DNA of 64,000 nucleotides. Origin: Ricordea florida. Taxonomy: Eukaryota > Cnidaria > Anthozoa > Corallimorpharia > Ricordeidae. The notes under the pieces are model-generated. The model ran no database searches. It saw nothing but the letters and a program-made list of their open reading frames with translations, and was not told the DNA's origin. This document shows positions 25,110 to 36,595 of this stretch, piece after piece. The stretch is taken from NCBI GenBank assembly GCA_949710005.1, contig OX453287.1, forward strand, positions 23,000,285-23,064,284, given 5' to 3'. Position numbers and translations under genes: made by a program. The first letter of the stretch is position 1. Every line of letters starts with the position of its first letter.

Positions 25110-25714
25110 AGTAGTACACCCCTAGGTTAACTTGCACGTTAAGCTGGTTTGCACGCTACGATCTGCGCAAACTATCGGTAGACTCCCACCTACAAAAATG
25201 GAGCTTAGGGTCCGCGCAGTCACTGAGACTCGGAGAAACAGAACCCTGAACCTGAATACTTTGCGCAACAGAATTGAAAAAAAAAGTAGGAGTAGTTTAG
25301 AAGTCAAGCAGGATATTTGAGAAGACTGCTTAACCTTCATAAAGTTGAGTTTAAAAACTGTTTTGATCAGTTTTTACTTATCAGTTAGTTTTAGGATATA
25401 AAAAAATACCTTCATAATTAAAATAACATAAACTAAACATCCAAGGTCAATAGCATCAAGAGCTTCCATATGATTGGTCTTTGTCTTGTCTATTTCTTGA
25501 AATTAATAATGGCATAAGCACTGAGGCAAAAGGTGGGCGGAGCTTACATTGACAGTCGTCAGACATTCCCTAAGATTTAATTGTGTAATATCAAAGTTGC
25601 AATGAATTCCATAATATGATATCACCGAGCTATTGACAGGTTAGTTTATGTAAAGCTGAAAACTTATAATAGAAGTCACTTCACTGATAACGTTTATCTC
25701 CTTTATACCAGAAT
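25110..25714 (+). promoter_or_regulatory. Conserved 5' flank of gene E (shared with F and G)
   Basis: The 600 bp before the ATG are nearly identical to 35985-36595 before gene F. They are recognisable before gene G (60780-60978 and 62450-62792, split by an insertion). Shared landmarks include GTTAACTTGCACGT, CAGGATATTTGAGAAGACTG, CATCCAAGGTCAATAGCATC and CGTTTATCTCCTTTATACCA just before the ATG. Common ancestry explains most of it; whether it is functional regulatory DNA is inference. Confidence 0.5.
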
Positions 25715-28700
25715 ATGGAGCTCTATAAGTGCGGAGTCCTACTGTTCTTTTCTTTATTGATTTCTAGAGGTAAGTTGTACAGGGAAACAATCTGAAAACC
25801 TTAAATTCTTTATTATTTCATTTATTTTCGCATTGCATAGTTAAGTTAAACATTAAAGCGAATCAGAGTACCTCAAACTGTGTCAAAATTTCTCCAAGTA
25901 GTTTTCCCCCTGTCTTGGTTATTTATTTTCATTCGTCACTTTTTGCACAGAAAATTCACTAACAAAGAAAATTTTTATGAGATAATTGAAACTGCCGGTT
26001 AAGGCAAACATGTTACTGGATGCAAATCAGTTTCTGACGTCAAGTCATGAATAGACCCACCCTCCTTACTAGCTCGGTCAAGTTTGATAGGTGTGGCTTA
26101 AACAGGACCTTTGAACGACGATTTCTGGGAAAACACAATGGAATTCGAAAAAAACTTTTTGAGCAGATTTCTACTCTTCATGTACATACCAGAAACACAA
26201 AAACACGGAAGAAAATATAGACACTTTAAAAGGAAATCACGTTTTCTAAGGTTTTGTTTATTGCTATTCAGAACACTTCAACACGAGACAACGACACCAT
26301 CAAAGCTTTACAGTTAAAAATATAATCTGTGTTGAATTATAGTGTAATGCATATTCCCTGAGTTATTAATTTGAAGATCGTAACGCATAGTTTACTCATG
26401 TGAAATACTAAACTGTCAAAGTCTACTTTTTATAGAGTGCGTTCCTTTGGTATAATCCGGATTTGGATTTGTGATCCGAGATCACTTAGATCATGGCAAA
26501 ACAAAGGAACCGACGAATCCTTATCCAGAGGTGATTCATCAATCTCTTTGAAGCGCCATGATCCAAGTGGGTAAAAAAAATTCTGATCCGGATTATATCA
26601 AAGGCACGCACCCATAGACTTATTCCATGACCTCATTACTGCAAAATAACCGCGAACACAACATGCTAATGCCTTGCTACACATCTTTATAGTTGAAGGA
26701 TATAATGAATTTGAAAAAGGTTGTGTGTTGGCCCACAACAATCTGAGGAAGGCCCATGGATCGCAGGCTCTTGTCTGGTCAGAAGAATTGGCCGCTGATG
26801 CACAGACGTGGTGCGACGAGCTCGCTTTGAAGGATTCACTACAACACGACAACATCACCATGGACACCAAAAACCAGGGAGAAAATTTGGCAGCCATTGC
26901 TGTTAATGATACGAGTATACAGGGTCCTAGCCCAGACGCATGCGCTATGGTAGTGCAGGAATGGTATGCGGAAGAGCAGAACTATGACTATCAGACTGGA
27001 ATGCCCAGCAGCCCTGGCGTGCAGATCAAACATTTTGCACAGGTGATGTTATGATTCAATGTTACGTCCTTAATAGTTGGCTTACTTAACAGAGGAGTCT
27101 TAAGTTACCATAATTTACTCACTAATATATGCGATTCACTCTGAGATGGTACATACACTGATCACAGGTGACCCAAGCTCTCGACTTAAAAGGTTTTGAA
27201 TGAAAGTCCAGCGGTTTTGTTTCTAGCTGGATAGTCTGATTTTTTTTTCCTGCGTGGTATTTTATTTTGTTTGCTTGATTCTCAGGACAAAGAAACAAAA
27301 GGAGTAATTCAACGTAATCTTAACTCGGCCTACACCTGGGGTCGCCGAGTAATGATAAAATAATTTCTCAAACTCATCGATAATGCAGAAGACGAAGACA
27401 AAGGAAATCAGCAAGCGCGACGTGTTTGGATATTTGATGAAAAACTTCTTGTTTTTGCATCTCTAATTTCTCCTTCAAAATAACTTCGCTCGAGAAGCTT
27501 TATCAAACACTCGATACATGTTTCATCACAATCAAACACCTCGAATTTCGCCAAAAATACCCAGCTGAGCGATAAATTTTCAATTCTCTTCTCGTGTTTG
27601 ATATATTATTTAAGAAACTCTGTAACTGATTACGCGGAATGCCGAAGGCGAGCGCGTCTAGGTTTCGGGAGAGATGCTTTTTTTTCATCGTAGTCTCAAA
27701 TTGAAACGTTTTTTCAACGCGAGACGCGTTCGTGTATTTACAACAAGAGAATAAGACATCATCTTCCGAGGTTTGAACTCAAGCCCTCGCGAAACATCAG
27801 ATTGAAGGACAAGTGCGATTCCACTGCGCCACCAAGGCATCTAGAATTCACGAGTGGCAAATTAAGTTTTTAACCATTTGCGCGATTTCTAAGCTGACTC
27901 CCACCTTTTCGAGTTCAGACTCAACGCCAAGAAGCAAAACTCAAGCTTGTTTTGGGAGGTAGGGAAAAGAATTCTTTTCAACCTACCGCATGGATCTCGG
28001 AGCAAAAGTTTAACATGGCCCGGCGCGTGAATTGATCCTCTTTTACCCTGTTCTTGTGTGTACTGAAAAGATGAATATTTGCACAGAGTGCGCTTCCAAC
28101 TGGGCACCTCGTCGATTTAATTGTTTATACTGAATTCTTGGATTCAATTGCCTTGTTTCTTCTTTTTTTTTATCGTAGTCACCTATAGCCGTGTTTTTTA
28201 GTATGTGCGATTTCATTGGCTCCAGTCCACGTTGGAATCAGGGGTCGATCAGTGTGGATATAAAACACAAGCGCCGCTGATCACGCACAACACTACCGGA
28301 ATGGTCATCATATGCGGAGAACAAGGTTCTCTAGTCGAACCAGTTTGTTCACTTCTCAAATAGTGGCCGGAGATTGAATTCTTGGATTTATTATCCCAGT
28401 TTTTTAGTTGTATTCAACTAACATACCCTCACAGGTTTCCCTTTGGGGACCTGATCAGTTTCTCAATTTATTTCATGTAAGAAAATTCCTTTGGGAAAAA
28501 TTATTTTGTAGCGTTTTCTACACAAGACCCATCCCGCGTAAACGCCCTAAGACGTTTTGTTATTGATTAAAACTCGTGATTCAAATTTGAATCTAAAGAA
28601 AAGAAAATAACACCAAAAAAAAAAAACAAAAATGTACAACGCTTTTTTGTGTTCAATGGAATGTTAGATTAATATATAAATAATGTGCAATATATTATCT

Positions 28701-31700
28701 TTCTCCGAGCTGTGGCTTACTCTTTTAATACAGTCAAAAGAAAAGTGCACACCTTGCCCAATTACCCATGAGGATGACACGTGACAGGAGTGTCAAAATG
28801 TCGCGTCGCATTCGTTATTTCAAACCAGCGTGCATCAAACTATGTCTGTTAATACAGGTTGTGTGGAACAATTCCTATGATCTTGGAGTTGGTACTGCAC
28901 GTTCTACTCAGCATGGTGATATCATTTGTGCTCGTTACAGTCCAAGGGGAGCAATAGGTGGACCGGATGCTTTCAAAAAGAACATTTTTGCCAAACAAGG
29001 TAAGTTAGAGTGAAGTTTCCCTTAAACAACCATCCTTGGTGCAAGAAAAGTGGTCGCTTATTATGCAGGAGGTCGCTTAAGAGAAACGTCAAGACCATAA
29101 GCTAAAACCGGTGTGAATCCACTGACTACAACTATCTATTACCTTATCAATTAAAATGAATCAAGGATACAAAGCTTGTTATTCCACGGCTTAGGGATAC
29201 GATTTAAAGCTCTGGTGATTTTATATGAATAGAAATTTAATTAGGGGTTTTTCAGTGCTGTCCGTTTTTGTTAATTTGAATTTTATTCTCTCCTCTCGTT
29301 TCAATAGCAGCCGACGCCGTAGAGGAACCATGTCATAACTTTACAAACCCGATATATTTCGGGAAGGGGAAAGGTGAGTGAGATATCCCACGAACTTTTG
29401 TTTCTAAAACTAAGAGCAAATCTTCGCTTTGTAAATTAAATATAAATTCGTAAATATATAAATTGAGCGGACTAAATGATATCCGCAAATCTGTGATATC
29501 ACAGGCGGTTTAGCGTTATTTTCGATTTGCTATCACTTGATACTCGGTATACCACTATTTTTTAGAATTTTTGTACGTAAGTAGAGGATATTACACGGTG
29601 GAGAGAAGATGTGAATTTTATGCCGCAAGTGGTGGCGAGTGGCAAGTGAGCTCAGCAAATGAGTGAAATATTTTTCTCGCCACGAGGACATAAACTTCAT
29701 GTATTCGAGCTACCGTTTAATTTTTTTATATGGACCAAAACACATTAAGACTTTTGTTTGGCAGCTTTGTACTCAAAATGAATCATGCAAGGCGGAAATG
29801 ACGTCACCGATATCCTCACTTGTGAGAATATGGAAAATACGCCACTACGGTCCCGGATGTAGTTTCGCATGAATTTTACGAGTTGCGCAAAACACTCACG
29901 TCTATATAATAGTCCGCGACGAAAACGTTTGTAATTCAAGTTGGAAAAAGAATATTTCTCCATTAGCAAACTATTCAGGAGTTTTACAATAATTTTTACC
30001 AGAACAATAATTCATACTTTCCGCCAAGTTGATTTGAAAGAAAGAAATCTGATTTCGAATTGTGCGGGATTATTAGTGACATTACCAGGTCCGATAATTG
30101 GAAAATATTGGCCTTTGAGGGACAAGAAACAGACATCTGATTGGCTAGTTTTAGTTAGTGGTCCTGGCAATGACTTAGTTGTTTAATAATAATTCTTAAA
30201 CTTCCATTCGTTCATAGGCTTTACAATGAACACACGGCCCTGCGTCTCTTCGTACAATGGAGGTGGCGGTTATGGTGGAGGTGGCGGTGGCGGTTATGGT
30301 GGAGGTGGAGGGAATGGGGGAGGGTATTCTGGAAGCGTTTCTTGCGGAACGTCGAAGTCACCACGTATCGTGGGTGGAATACAAGCAAACCCATCAGAAT
30401 TTCCTTGGCAAGTGGGGTTCAAGAGGCGTAGAGTGACGCCATATGGTATTCAGTCTACAAATATATTTTGTGGTGGATCTCTTATTGATAAGAAGTGGAT
30501 CGTATCTGCAGCTCACTGCTTTCAGCCGCCTAACCTGCGAGACCTCACAGTAATCTTTGGGGAGTTTGACGTAAAAAACGAGGATGGAAACGAAGTGCAT
30601 ATAGCTGCTGATATGGTATTTCACTATTCATCATTAACTCTGTTAGTGTGGTATTGTACTGTTTATTATTAACTCTGTTACTGTTGTATTGTACTGTTTA
30701 TCATTAACTCTGTTACTGTGGTATTGTATCGCTTACCATTAACCATGTTACTGTAGTATTGAACTGTTTGTCATTAATCTGTTAGTGTAGTATTGTACTG
30801 TTTATCATTAACTCTGTTAGTGTGGTAATGTACTGTTTGTCATTAACTCTGTTAGTATGGTATTGTACTGTTTATCATTAACTCTGTTATTGTGGTATTG
30901 TACTGTTTATCATTAACTCTGTTAGTGTGGTATTGTACTGTTTATCATTAACCCTGTTACTGTAGTATTGTACTGTTTGTCATTAATCTGTTAGTGTAGT
31001 ATTGTACTGTTTATCATTAACTCTGTTAGTGTGGTAATGTACTGTTTGTCATTAACTCTGTTAGTATGGTATTGTACTGTTTATCATTAACTCTGTCACT
31101 GTGGTATTGTACCGCTTACCATTAACCCTGTTACTGTGGTATTGAACTGTTTATCATTAACTCTGTTAGTGTGGTAATGTACTGTTTGTCATTAACTCTG
31201 TTAGTATGGTATTGTACTGTTTATCATTAACTCTGTTACTGTGGTATTGTACCGCTTACCATTAACCCTGTTACTGTGGTATTGAACTGTTTATCATTAA
31301 CTCTGTTACTGTGGTATTGTACTGTTTATCATTAACCCTGTTACTGTGGTATTGTACTGTTTATCATTAACACTGTTATTGTGGTATTGTACTGTTTATC
31401 ATTAACTCTGTTAGTGTGGTATTGAACTGTTTATCATTAACTCTGTTACTGTGGTATTGTACTGTTTATTATTAACTCTGTTACTGTTGTATTGTACTGT
31501 TTATCATTAACTCTGTTACTGTGTTATTGTACCGCTTACCATTAACCCTGTTACTGTGGTATTGTACTGTTTATCATTAACCCTGTTACTGTAGTATTGT
31601 ACTGTTTGTCATTAATCTGTTAGTGTAGTATTGTACTGTTTATCATTAACTCTGTTAGTGTGGTAATGTACTGTTTATCATTAACTCTGTTATTGTGGTA

Positions 31701-33523
31701 TTGTACTGTTTATCATTAACTCTGTTAGTGTGGTATTGTACTGTTTATCATTAACTCTGTTAGTGTAGTATTGTACTGATAATCATTAACTCTGTTAGGG
31801 TGGTAATGTACTGTTTGTCATTAACTCTGTTAGTATGGTATTGTACTGTTTATCATTAACTCTGTTATTGTGGTATTGTACTGTTTATCATTAACTCTGT
31901 TAGTGTGGTATTGTACTGTTTATCATTAACCCGGTTACTGTGGTATTGAACTGTTTATCATTAACTCTGTTAGTGTGTAATGTACTGTTTGTCATTAACT
32001 CTGTTAGTATGGTATTGTACTGTTTATCATTAACTCTGTTACTGTGGTATTGTACCGCTTACCATTAACCCTGTTACTGTGGTATTGAACTGTTTATCAT
32101 TAACTCTGTTACTGTGGTATTGTACTGTTTATCATTAACACTGTTACTGTAGTATTGTACTGTTTGTCATTAACTCTGTTACTGTAGTATTGTACTGTTT
32201 ATCATTAACTCTGTTAGTGTGGTATTGAACTGTTTATCATTAACTCTGTTACTGTGGTATTGTACTGTTTATTATTAACTCTGTTACTGTTGTATTGTAC
32301 TGTTTATCATTAACTCTGTTACTGTGTTATTGTACCGCTTACCATTAACCCTGTTACTGTGGTATTGTACTGTTTATCATTAACCCTGTTACTGTAGTAT
32401 TGTACTGTTTGCCATTAATCTGTTAGTGTAGTATTGTACTGTTTATCATTAACTCTGTTAGTGTGGTAATGTACTGTTTGTCATTAACTCTGTTAGTATG
32501 GTATTGTACTGTTTATCATTAACTCTGTTATTGTGGTATTGTACTGTTTATCATTAACTCTGTTAGTGTGGTATTGTACTGTTTATCATTAACTTTGTTA
32601 GTGTGGTATTGTACTGTTTATCATTAACTGTTTTGGTGCGGCATGACATTGTTTATTATAAACTGTGTTTATAAACCATTTTTTCTCATGCATTTGAGTG
32701 GGCCGGAATCCCAAATAATCAAATTTGATTGGCTAATCACGCGCGCGTGACCGGTTTAGCTTTTTACGATACGGCCTACGAGCCGGATTTTTTATCCGCT
32801 GTGGCGATTTTCTATCTATTTTCTTACTTTAAAAAGAACGCATCCAAAAAAAAAATAAAATAAATCAGTTATTTACCGGGTAAGGTCGGTTCGTATAGGA
32901 AAAAATTGTCCCCTTGGTCTTGAGTACGGCCCGAGGCCTCAAGACCTCGGGCACAGTTTTACCCATACGGATCTCTGCCCGGTAAATAACAAAAATGTAC
33001 TCTTCAGCACATGCCTTTAACGAAGCACAATGTTAATTCCCAGATAATCAATCACGAGCAATACAACAAGAGAACACAAATGAATGACATAGCCTTAGTA
33101 CGTCTCAAGACTGAGGTTGAATATAATGATTATATGAAACCAGTTTGCCTTCCGGAAGGGGCGGTTGATTTTCCAGCTGGGAAGATGTGCACGGTAACAG
33201 GATTTGGTACCATAAGTGAGGGTGGCCCACAGGCAAAGGTTCTCCAGAGGGTTGACGTTCCTTTGATGTCCAACGACAAATGCGCCACAATGTACAGCAA
33301 TATATCGGACAGGAAAGTTTGCGCGGGATACGAAGAAGGAAAAAAGGATTCATGTCAGGGGGATAGTGGGGGGCCTTTGGTTTGTATGGAGAATGGAAAA
33401 TACTACCTGAAGGGTGTGGTCAGCTATGGAGCTGGATGTGCCAGGAGAAATAAGCCTGGTGTATATGCCAATGTTAAGACCTTGCTGTCGTGGATCGAAG
33501 AAACCAAAAGAAAGAACAGCTAA
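25715..33523 (+). CDS. Gene E: secreted CAP - Gly-rich linker - trypsin fusion, predicted active
   Basis: Six exons join in one frame (about 496 residues): 25715-25769 signal peptide (MELYKCGVLLFFSLLISRG); 26693-27042 CAP part 1 (VEGYNEFEKGCVLAHNNLR, QGENLA, IKHFAQ); 28858-28999 CAP part 2 (VVWNNSYDLGVGTA, CARYSPRG); 29308-29373 short linker (AADAVEEPCHNFTNP); 30218-30615 Gly-rich spacer of roughly 30 residues plus protease N-half; 33044-33523 protease C-half and stop. The protease has SPR then IVGG, AAHC, NDIALVRL and DSCQGDSGGP (trypsin-type Asp189). SVSCG in the propeptide and KPVCLP give the two cysteines for a Cys1-Cys122 tether. Phases are 1-0-1-1-0. The protease is interrupted by an intron after VHIAADM that gene D lacks; that intron contains a 2-kb minisatellite. 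It is a close paralogue of gene F. Confidence 0.93.
26436..26612. mobile_element. MITE in intron 1 of gene E (orthologous copy at 37674-37852 in gene F)
   Basis: Ends GAGTGCGTTCCTTTG and CAAAGGCACGCACCC are inverted repeats followed inward by ATAATCCGGAT and its complement. The internal part also mirrors (GATCATGG, CCATGATC). The same element sits at the same place in gene F (37674-37852), so it predates the E/F duplication. Confidence 0.8.
27043..28857 (+). other. Intron 2 of gene E
   Basis: Near-identical to gene F intron 2 (38281-39885), with a few indels: about 205 bp around 28533-28738 is present only in E, and a G-run around 39460-39473 only in F. No exon or named element is recognised within it. 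Confidence 0.6.
30616..32650 (+). repeat. 35-bp minisatellite, about 58 copies, starting at the splice donor
   Basis: The unit is about 35 bp, GTATTGTACTG followed by TTTATCATTAACTCTGTTAG and TGTG, tandemly repeated over 2 kb with variants (AGTGTG/ACTGTG, ACTCTG/ACCCTG, GTACCGCTTACC). The first unit begins exactly at the GT of the gene E exon 5 donor. Blocks of units recur in the same order (marker GTCATTAATCTGTTAGTGTA at about 30770, 30980, 31605 and 32405), showing higher-order duplication. The same satellite occupies the matching intron of gene F. Confidence 0.95.
32651..33043. repeat. Hairpin insert at the end of the gene E minisatellite
   Basis: After the last satellite unit, unrelated sequence with ACGCGCGCGTGAC and an inverted repeat (TTATTTACCGGGTAAGG at about 32868 mirrored by CCCGGTAAATAAC at about 32990, with GCCCGAGGCC / CCTCGGGC inside) precedes the exon 6 acceptor. 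It is probably a MITE; boundaries are not exact. Confidence 0.6.
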
Positions 33524-33598
33524 TGCACGCGTTATGGTCTTCATAGAGTATAGGGATAAGTTCAAACTAATCTCTCTTTCTCATTGAAAAGTAACTTG

Positions 33599-33604
33599 AA
33601 TAAA
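33599..33604 (+). terminator. Poly(A) signal of gene E
   Basis: AATAAA 76 nt past the stop codon, in a context (GTAACTTGAATAAAGT) shared with gene F. Confidence 0.7.
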
Positions 33605-34150
33605 GTCTAAACTGGAGGAAAATATTGTTGCTTTATGTTTACTAATTAGCGTACTTTACTCTGTTGTCCTTTCTCTTGATCACTGATAACAAATGGCGTG
33701 AAAACGTACGGCGAAACCTCTATTAAGGGGACACCTAGGTGACCTTCCCAAGTGTTAACTTAACAGAGGGTTTATGCTTAATAAAGGTTTTTAAAAACGA
33801 ACATTCAACGATTTCTCTATACTTCAACAGGAATAAGGTAAACTTACATGGTGGATGATAACCAAACGGGTATTTGTGGAATCGACGATTTATTGAATGA
33901 CAGCTACAAGAATGGACTTGTCTCTGTTCAATAGAATCTTAAAAAAAACGTAATCCGGTGCCTAAATGTAAATTCAGTCTGGCGTCCGCTCAGTTAATAG
34001 AGGTTTTTAACAATAGAATTTCGTTCTATTATCGGACACCTCTATTCGCGTTCGCTGAATAGAGGTGTCCGATGAATAGGGGTTTGTTATAAACATAAAT
34101 AGAAGCTATGTGTCCCCTTAATAGAGGTTTTACTGATATTCTAAACTAGC

Positions 34151-34616
34151 CGCCGACCGGTTAGCTCAGTTAGTAGAGCACCGGACTACCGTGCGGTAGG
34201 TTGCGGGTTCAAACCTTGGCCGGACCGACACTAAGGGTCTTTGAATAATTGAGGAGGAAGTTCTGCCTTTGTAACGACATCCGCAAACAGTTAGACGGAT
34301 AAGGACGATAAACCGTACGTCCCGTCTCACAGCACTTGTTCCTAATAATCTGTGGGACGTTAAACTAACCCACACACTGTTCGAAAAGATTAGGGGACGT
34401 AGTTCTCGGAGTGGTGGTCTATCTCTACCTCTGGTTTCATCTGTCATTCCATGCACGGACTGGGTGGGTGGGTGAGGTCATCTATGGACTGAGAGAGGGA
34501 GCCTGAGGCGCCTGTACATGCTGGCGTCCGATCTCATCCAAAAGAAGTGTAAAGCGCCCTTGAGCATAATCATATGAAAAAGTGCGCTATATAAATTCAT
34601 TATCATTATCATTAAA
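34151..34616 (+). mobile_element. tRNA-derived SINE
   Basis: The head resembles a tRNA: box A at about 34162-34176 (TAGCTCAGTTAGTAG) and box B at 34206-34215 (GGTTCAAACC). The body continues past the tRNA part and ends with TGTAAAGCGC, TGCGCTATATAAATTCATTA and an ATTATC microsatellite. The 3' tail resembles that of the LINE at 42.0-45.7 kb. It lies downstream of gene E; a shorter copy lies at the matching place after gene F. Confidence 0.85.
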
Positions 34617-35359
34617 CTCAAACTGAAATAGCCACTTTGCAGAGGCAGTAACATATGATGTCGTATCGGGGGCGTTGCCAGGATTTTTCCAGACGGGTAC
34701 GAACAATTTTCCAAATCCCCCCACCCCCTACCCCCAAGTCCCAAAACTTTTTCAGCTGACTTGATTAAAGGCGAGGTTACGTTGAAAGACAAACGTATTT
34801 ACTGTACATGAAATGAGAACTAAGTCGTAAAAAATTTTTGACACCTTTATCGGTTGATTGACTGCAGCACCTCAAAGACAATCACTGATTAATTATAAGC
34901 CAACAAGCTTTTAGTATCTCAGAATTTTATATACAAATGAATGGTTTATTTTACCGCTGTGTGACGCACGTAAAATAACATACGTTGTGTAATTGTCTTC
35001 CTTCCCACTTTTTTTGGTACGCACCGTGCGTGCAGGTAACCACGCCCCTACGTATTATGTTTCAGTTGAATATAAAGCGGAAGAAGTACGCCTTTATAAC
35101 ATAGCGCTGCCGTTCTCATTCTGAATCACTAAAATTTTTCTCAGGCCGTTGTCATGTACAGGGTGGCGATACACGGAAATGCACGGCTTGCTACGATTCA
35201 TAAATTTTATTACCTGAACGCTCTTCTAGAAAAAAAAGCGTCGCTGTAGCAATCGCAGGTTTAGCTTTCACTACCGCCAACTTCGAAGAGGCAATTTCCA
35301 TTCTAAAGAGCGGGATCTGGGAATAAACAGATAATCATAAACAAACAAAGGGAGAGTCT
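34617..35359. other. Spacer, nothing recognised
   Basis: No exon, element end or RNA gene is recognised. Contains a C-rich stretch at about 34715-34740. Confidence 0.4.
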
Positions 35360-35830
35360 GCTTAACATAGTGTATGTTACTTCCAACTAAGACGTCAGAG
35401 GTCTGAGAAGACTTTATGACTCAGTGGAGGTAAACTTGAGAGGTTTAAGGGCCCTTGGCGTGACATCGAGTCTTACGGTAGTTTGTTATCGTCTTTACTC
35501 ATGAACAAGGTACCCCCAGAAAGAGGCTTGATTGGTAGTAGAGAGGTCAAGTGGGGAGACTGGGATTTAGACTTGTTGTTGAAAGTTACTCTGCAAGAGT
35601 TGGAGGCACGTGGGAGAGCTACAGCACCCGAGAAGAGTTACAGTCCATCAACTGGTTTATCGTCCCAAAGGGATAATTACCGTTGGAAAGGGTAACCCTC
35701 ACCTGCCGCACTCTTGTCAAGTTCAGATACAAGCCCAACTTGCACCGTCTGTAGAAAGTCTCAGGCTTCTAATGGTCGCAAGACAGTTTCAAATGTTCAA
35801 GCACGAAGAGAAATTCTGAAGAAGAGAGGA
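35360..35830 (+). pseudogene. BEL/Pao-like retrotransposon gag relic
   Basis: Broken frames read DVRGLRRLYDSVEVNLRGLR then ALGVT, and after a frameshift SYGSLLSSLLMNKVPPERG, WGDWDLDLLLKVTLQELEAR. This pattern (short-hydrophobic gag helices with LRRLYD, LMNKLP and LELEAR-type motifs) matches the gag/DUF1759 region of BEL/Pao elements. No reverse transcriptase or LTR is seen here, so it is a fragment. Confidence 0.7.
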
Positions 35831-35984
35831 ACATGTTACGTGTACCTGAAGAAATACCAATATAATACAATACTTACAATATAATATAATACTTTCTCTG
35901 CCCAAGCAGAGATTGCCAATGTAGAGTAAGGTGTTTCATGTGTAATGGTCGTCGCAACGTAAGAATGTACAATTTTGTTTTTAT

Positions 35985-36595
35985 GGCTTATAGTAGTACA
36001 CCCCTACGTTAACTTGCACGTAAAGCTGGTTTGCACGCCACGAACCGCGAAAGCTGTCGGTAGACTCCCATCTAAAAAAATTGACCTTAGGGTCCGCGAA
36101 GTCATTGAGACTCGGGGAAACGGAACCCTGAACCTGAATACTTTGCGCAACAGAATTGAAAAAGAAAAAAGAAGAAGTTTAGAAGTCAGGCAGGATATTT
36201 GAGAAGACTGTTTAACCTTCATAAAGTTGAGTTTAAAAACTGTTTTGATCAGTTTTTACTTATCAGTTAGTTTTAGGATATAAAAAATACCTTAATAATT
36301 AAAATGACATAAACTAAACATCCAAGGTCAATAGCATCAAGAGCTTCCATATGATTGGTCTTTGTCCTGTCTATTTCTTGACATTAATAATGGCATAAGC
36401 ACTGAGGCAAAAGGTGGGCGGAGCTTACATTGACAGTCGTCAGACATTCCCTAAGATTTAATTGTGCAATATCAGCGTTGCAATGAATTCCATAATATGA
36501 TATCACCAAGCTATTGACAGGTTAGTTTAAGTAAAGCTGAGAACTTACAATACAAGTCAATTCACTGATAACGTTTATCTCCTTTATACCAGAAT
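35985..36595 (+). promoter_or_regulatory. Conserved 5' flank of gene F
   Basis: Nearly identical to the 600 bp before gene E, down to TTATACCAGAATATGGAGCTC at the start codon. It marks the left part of the E/F duplicated block. Regulatory function is inferred only from position. Confidence 0.5.

Noticed and set aside
30226-30672. Stand-alone truncated protease gene
   Set aside because: The frame runs past a splice donor into satellite DNA; it is exon 5 of gene E. The same holds for 48539-48982 in gene F.
30616-32650. CRISPR array
   Set aside because: Contiguous 35-bp units without unique spacers, in an intron of an animal gene; it is a minisatellite.
34151-34228. A functional tRNA gene
   Set aside because: Box A and B are present, but stems are imperfect and the sequence continues into a SINE body and tail; a second degenerate copy lies downstream of gene F.
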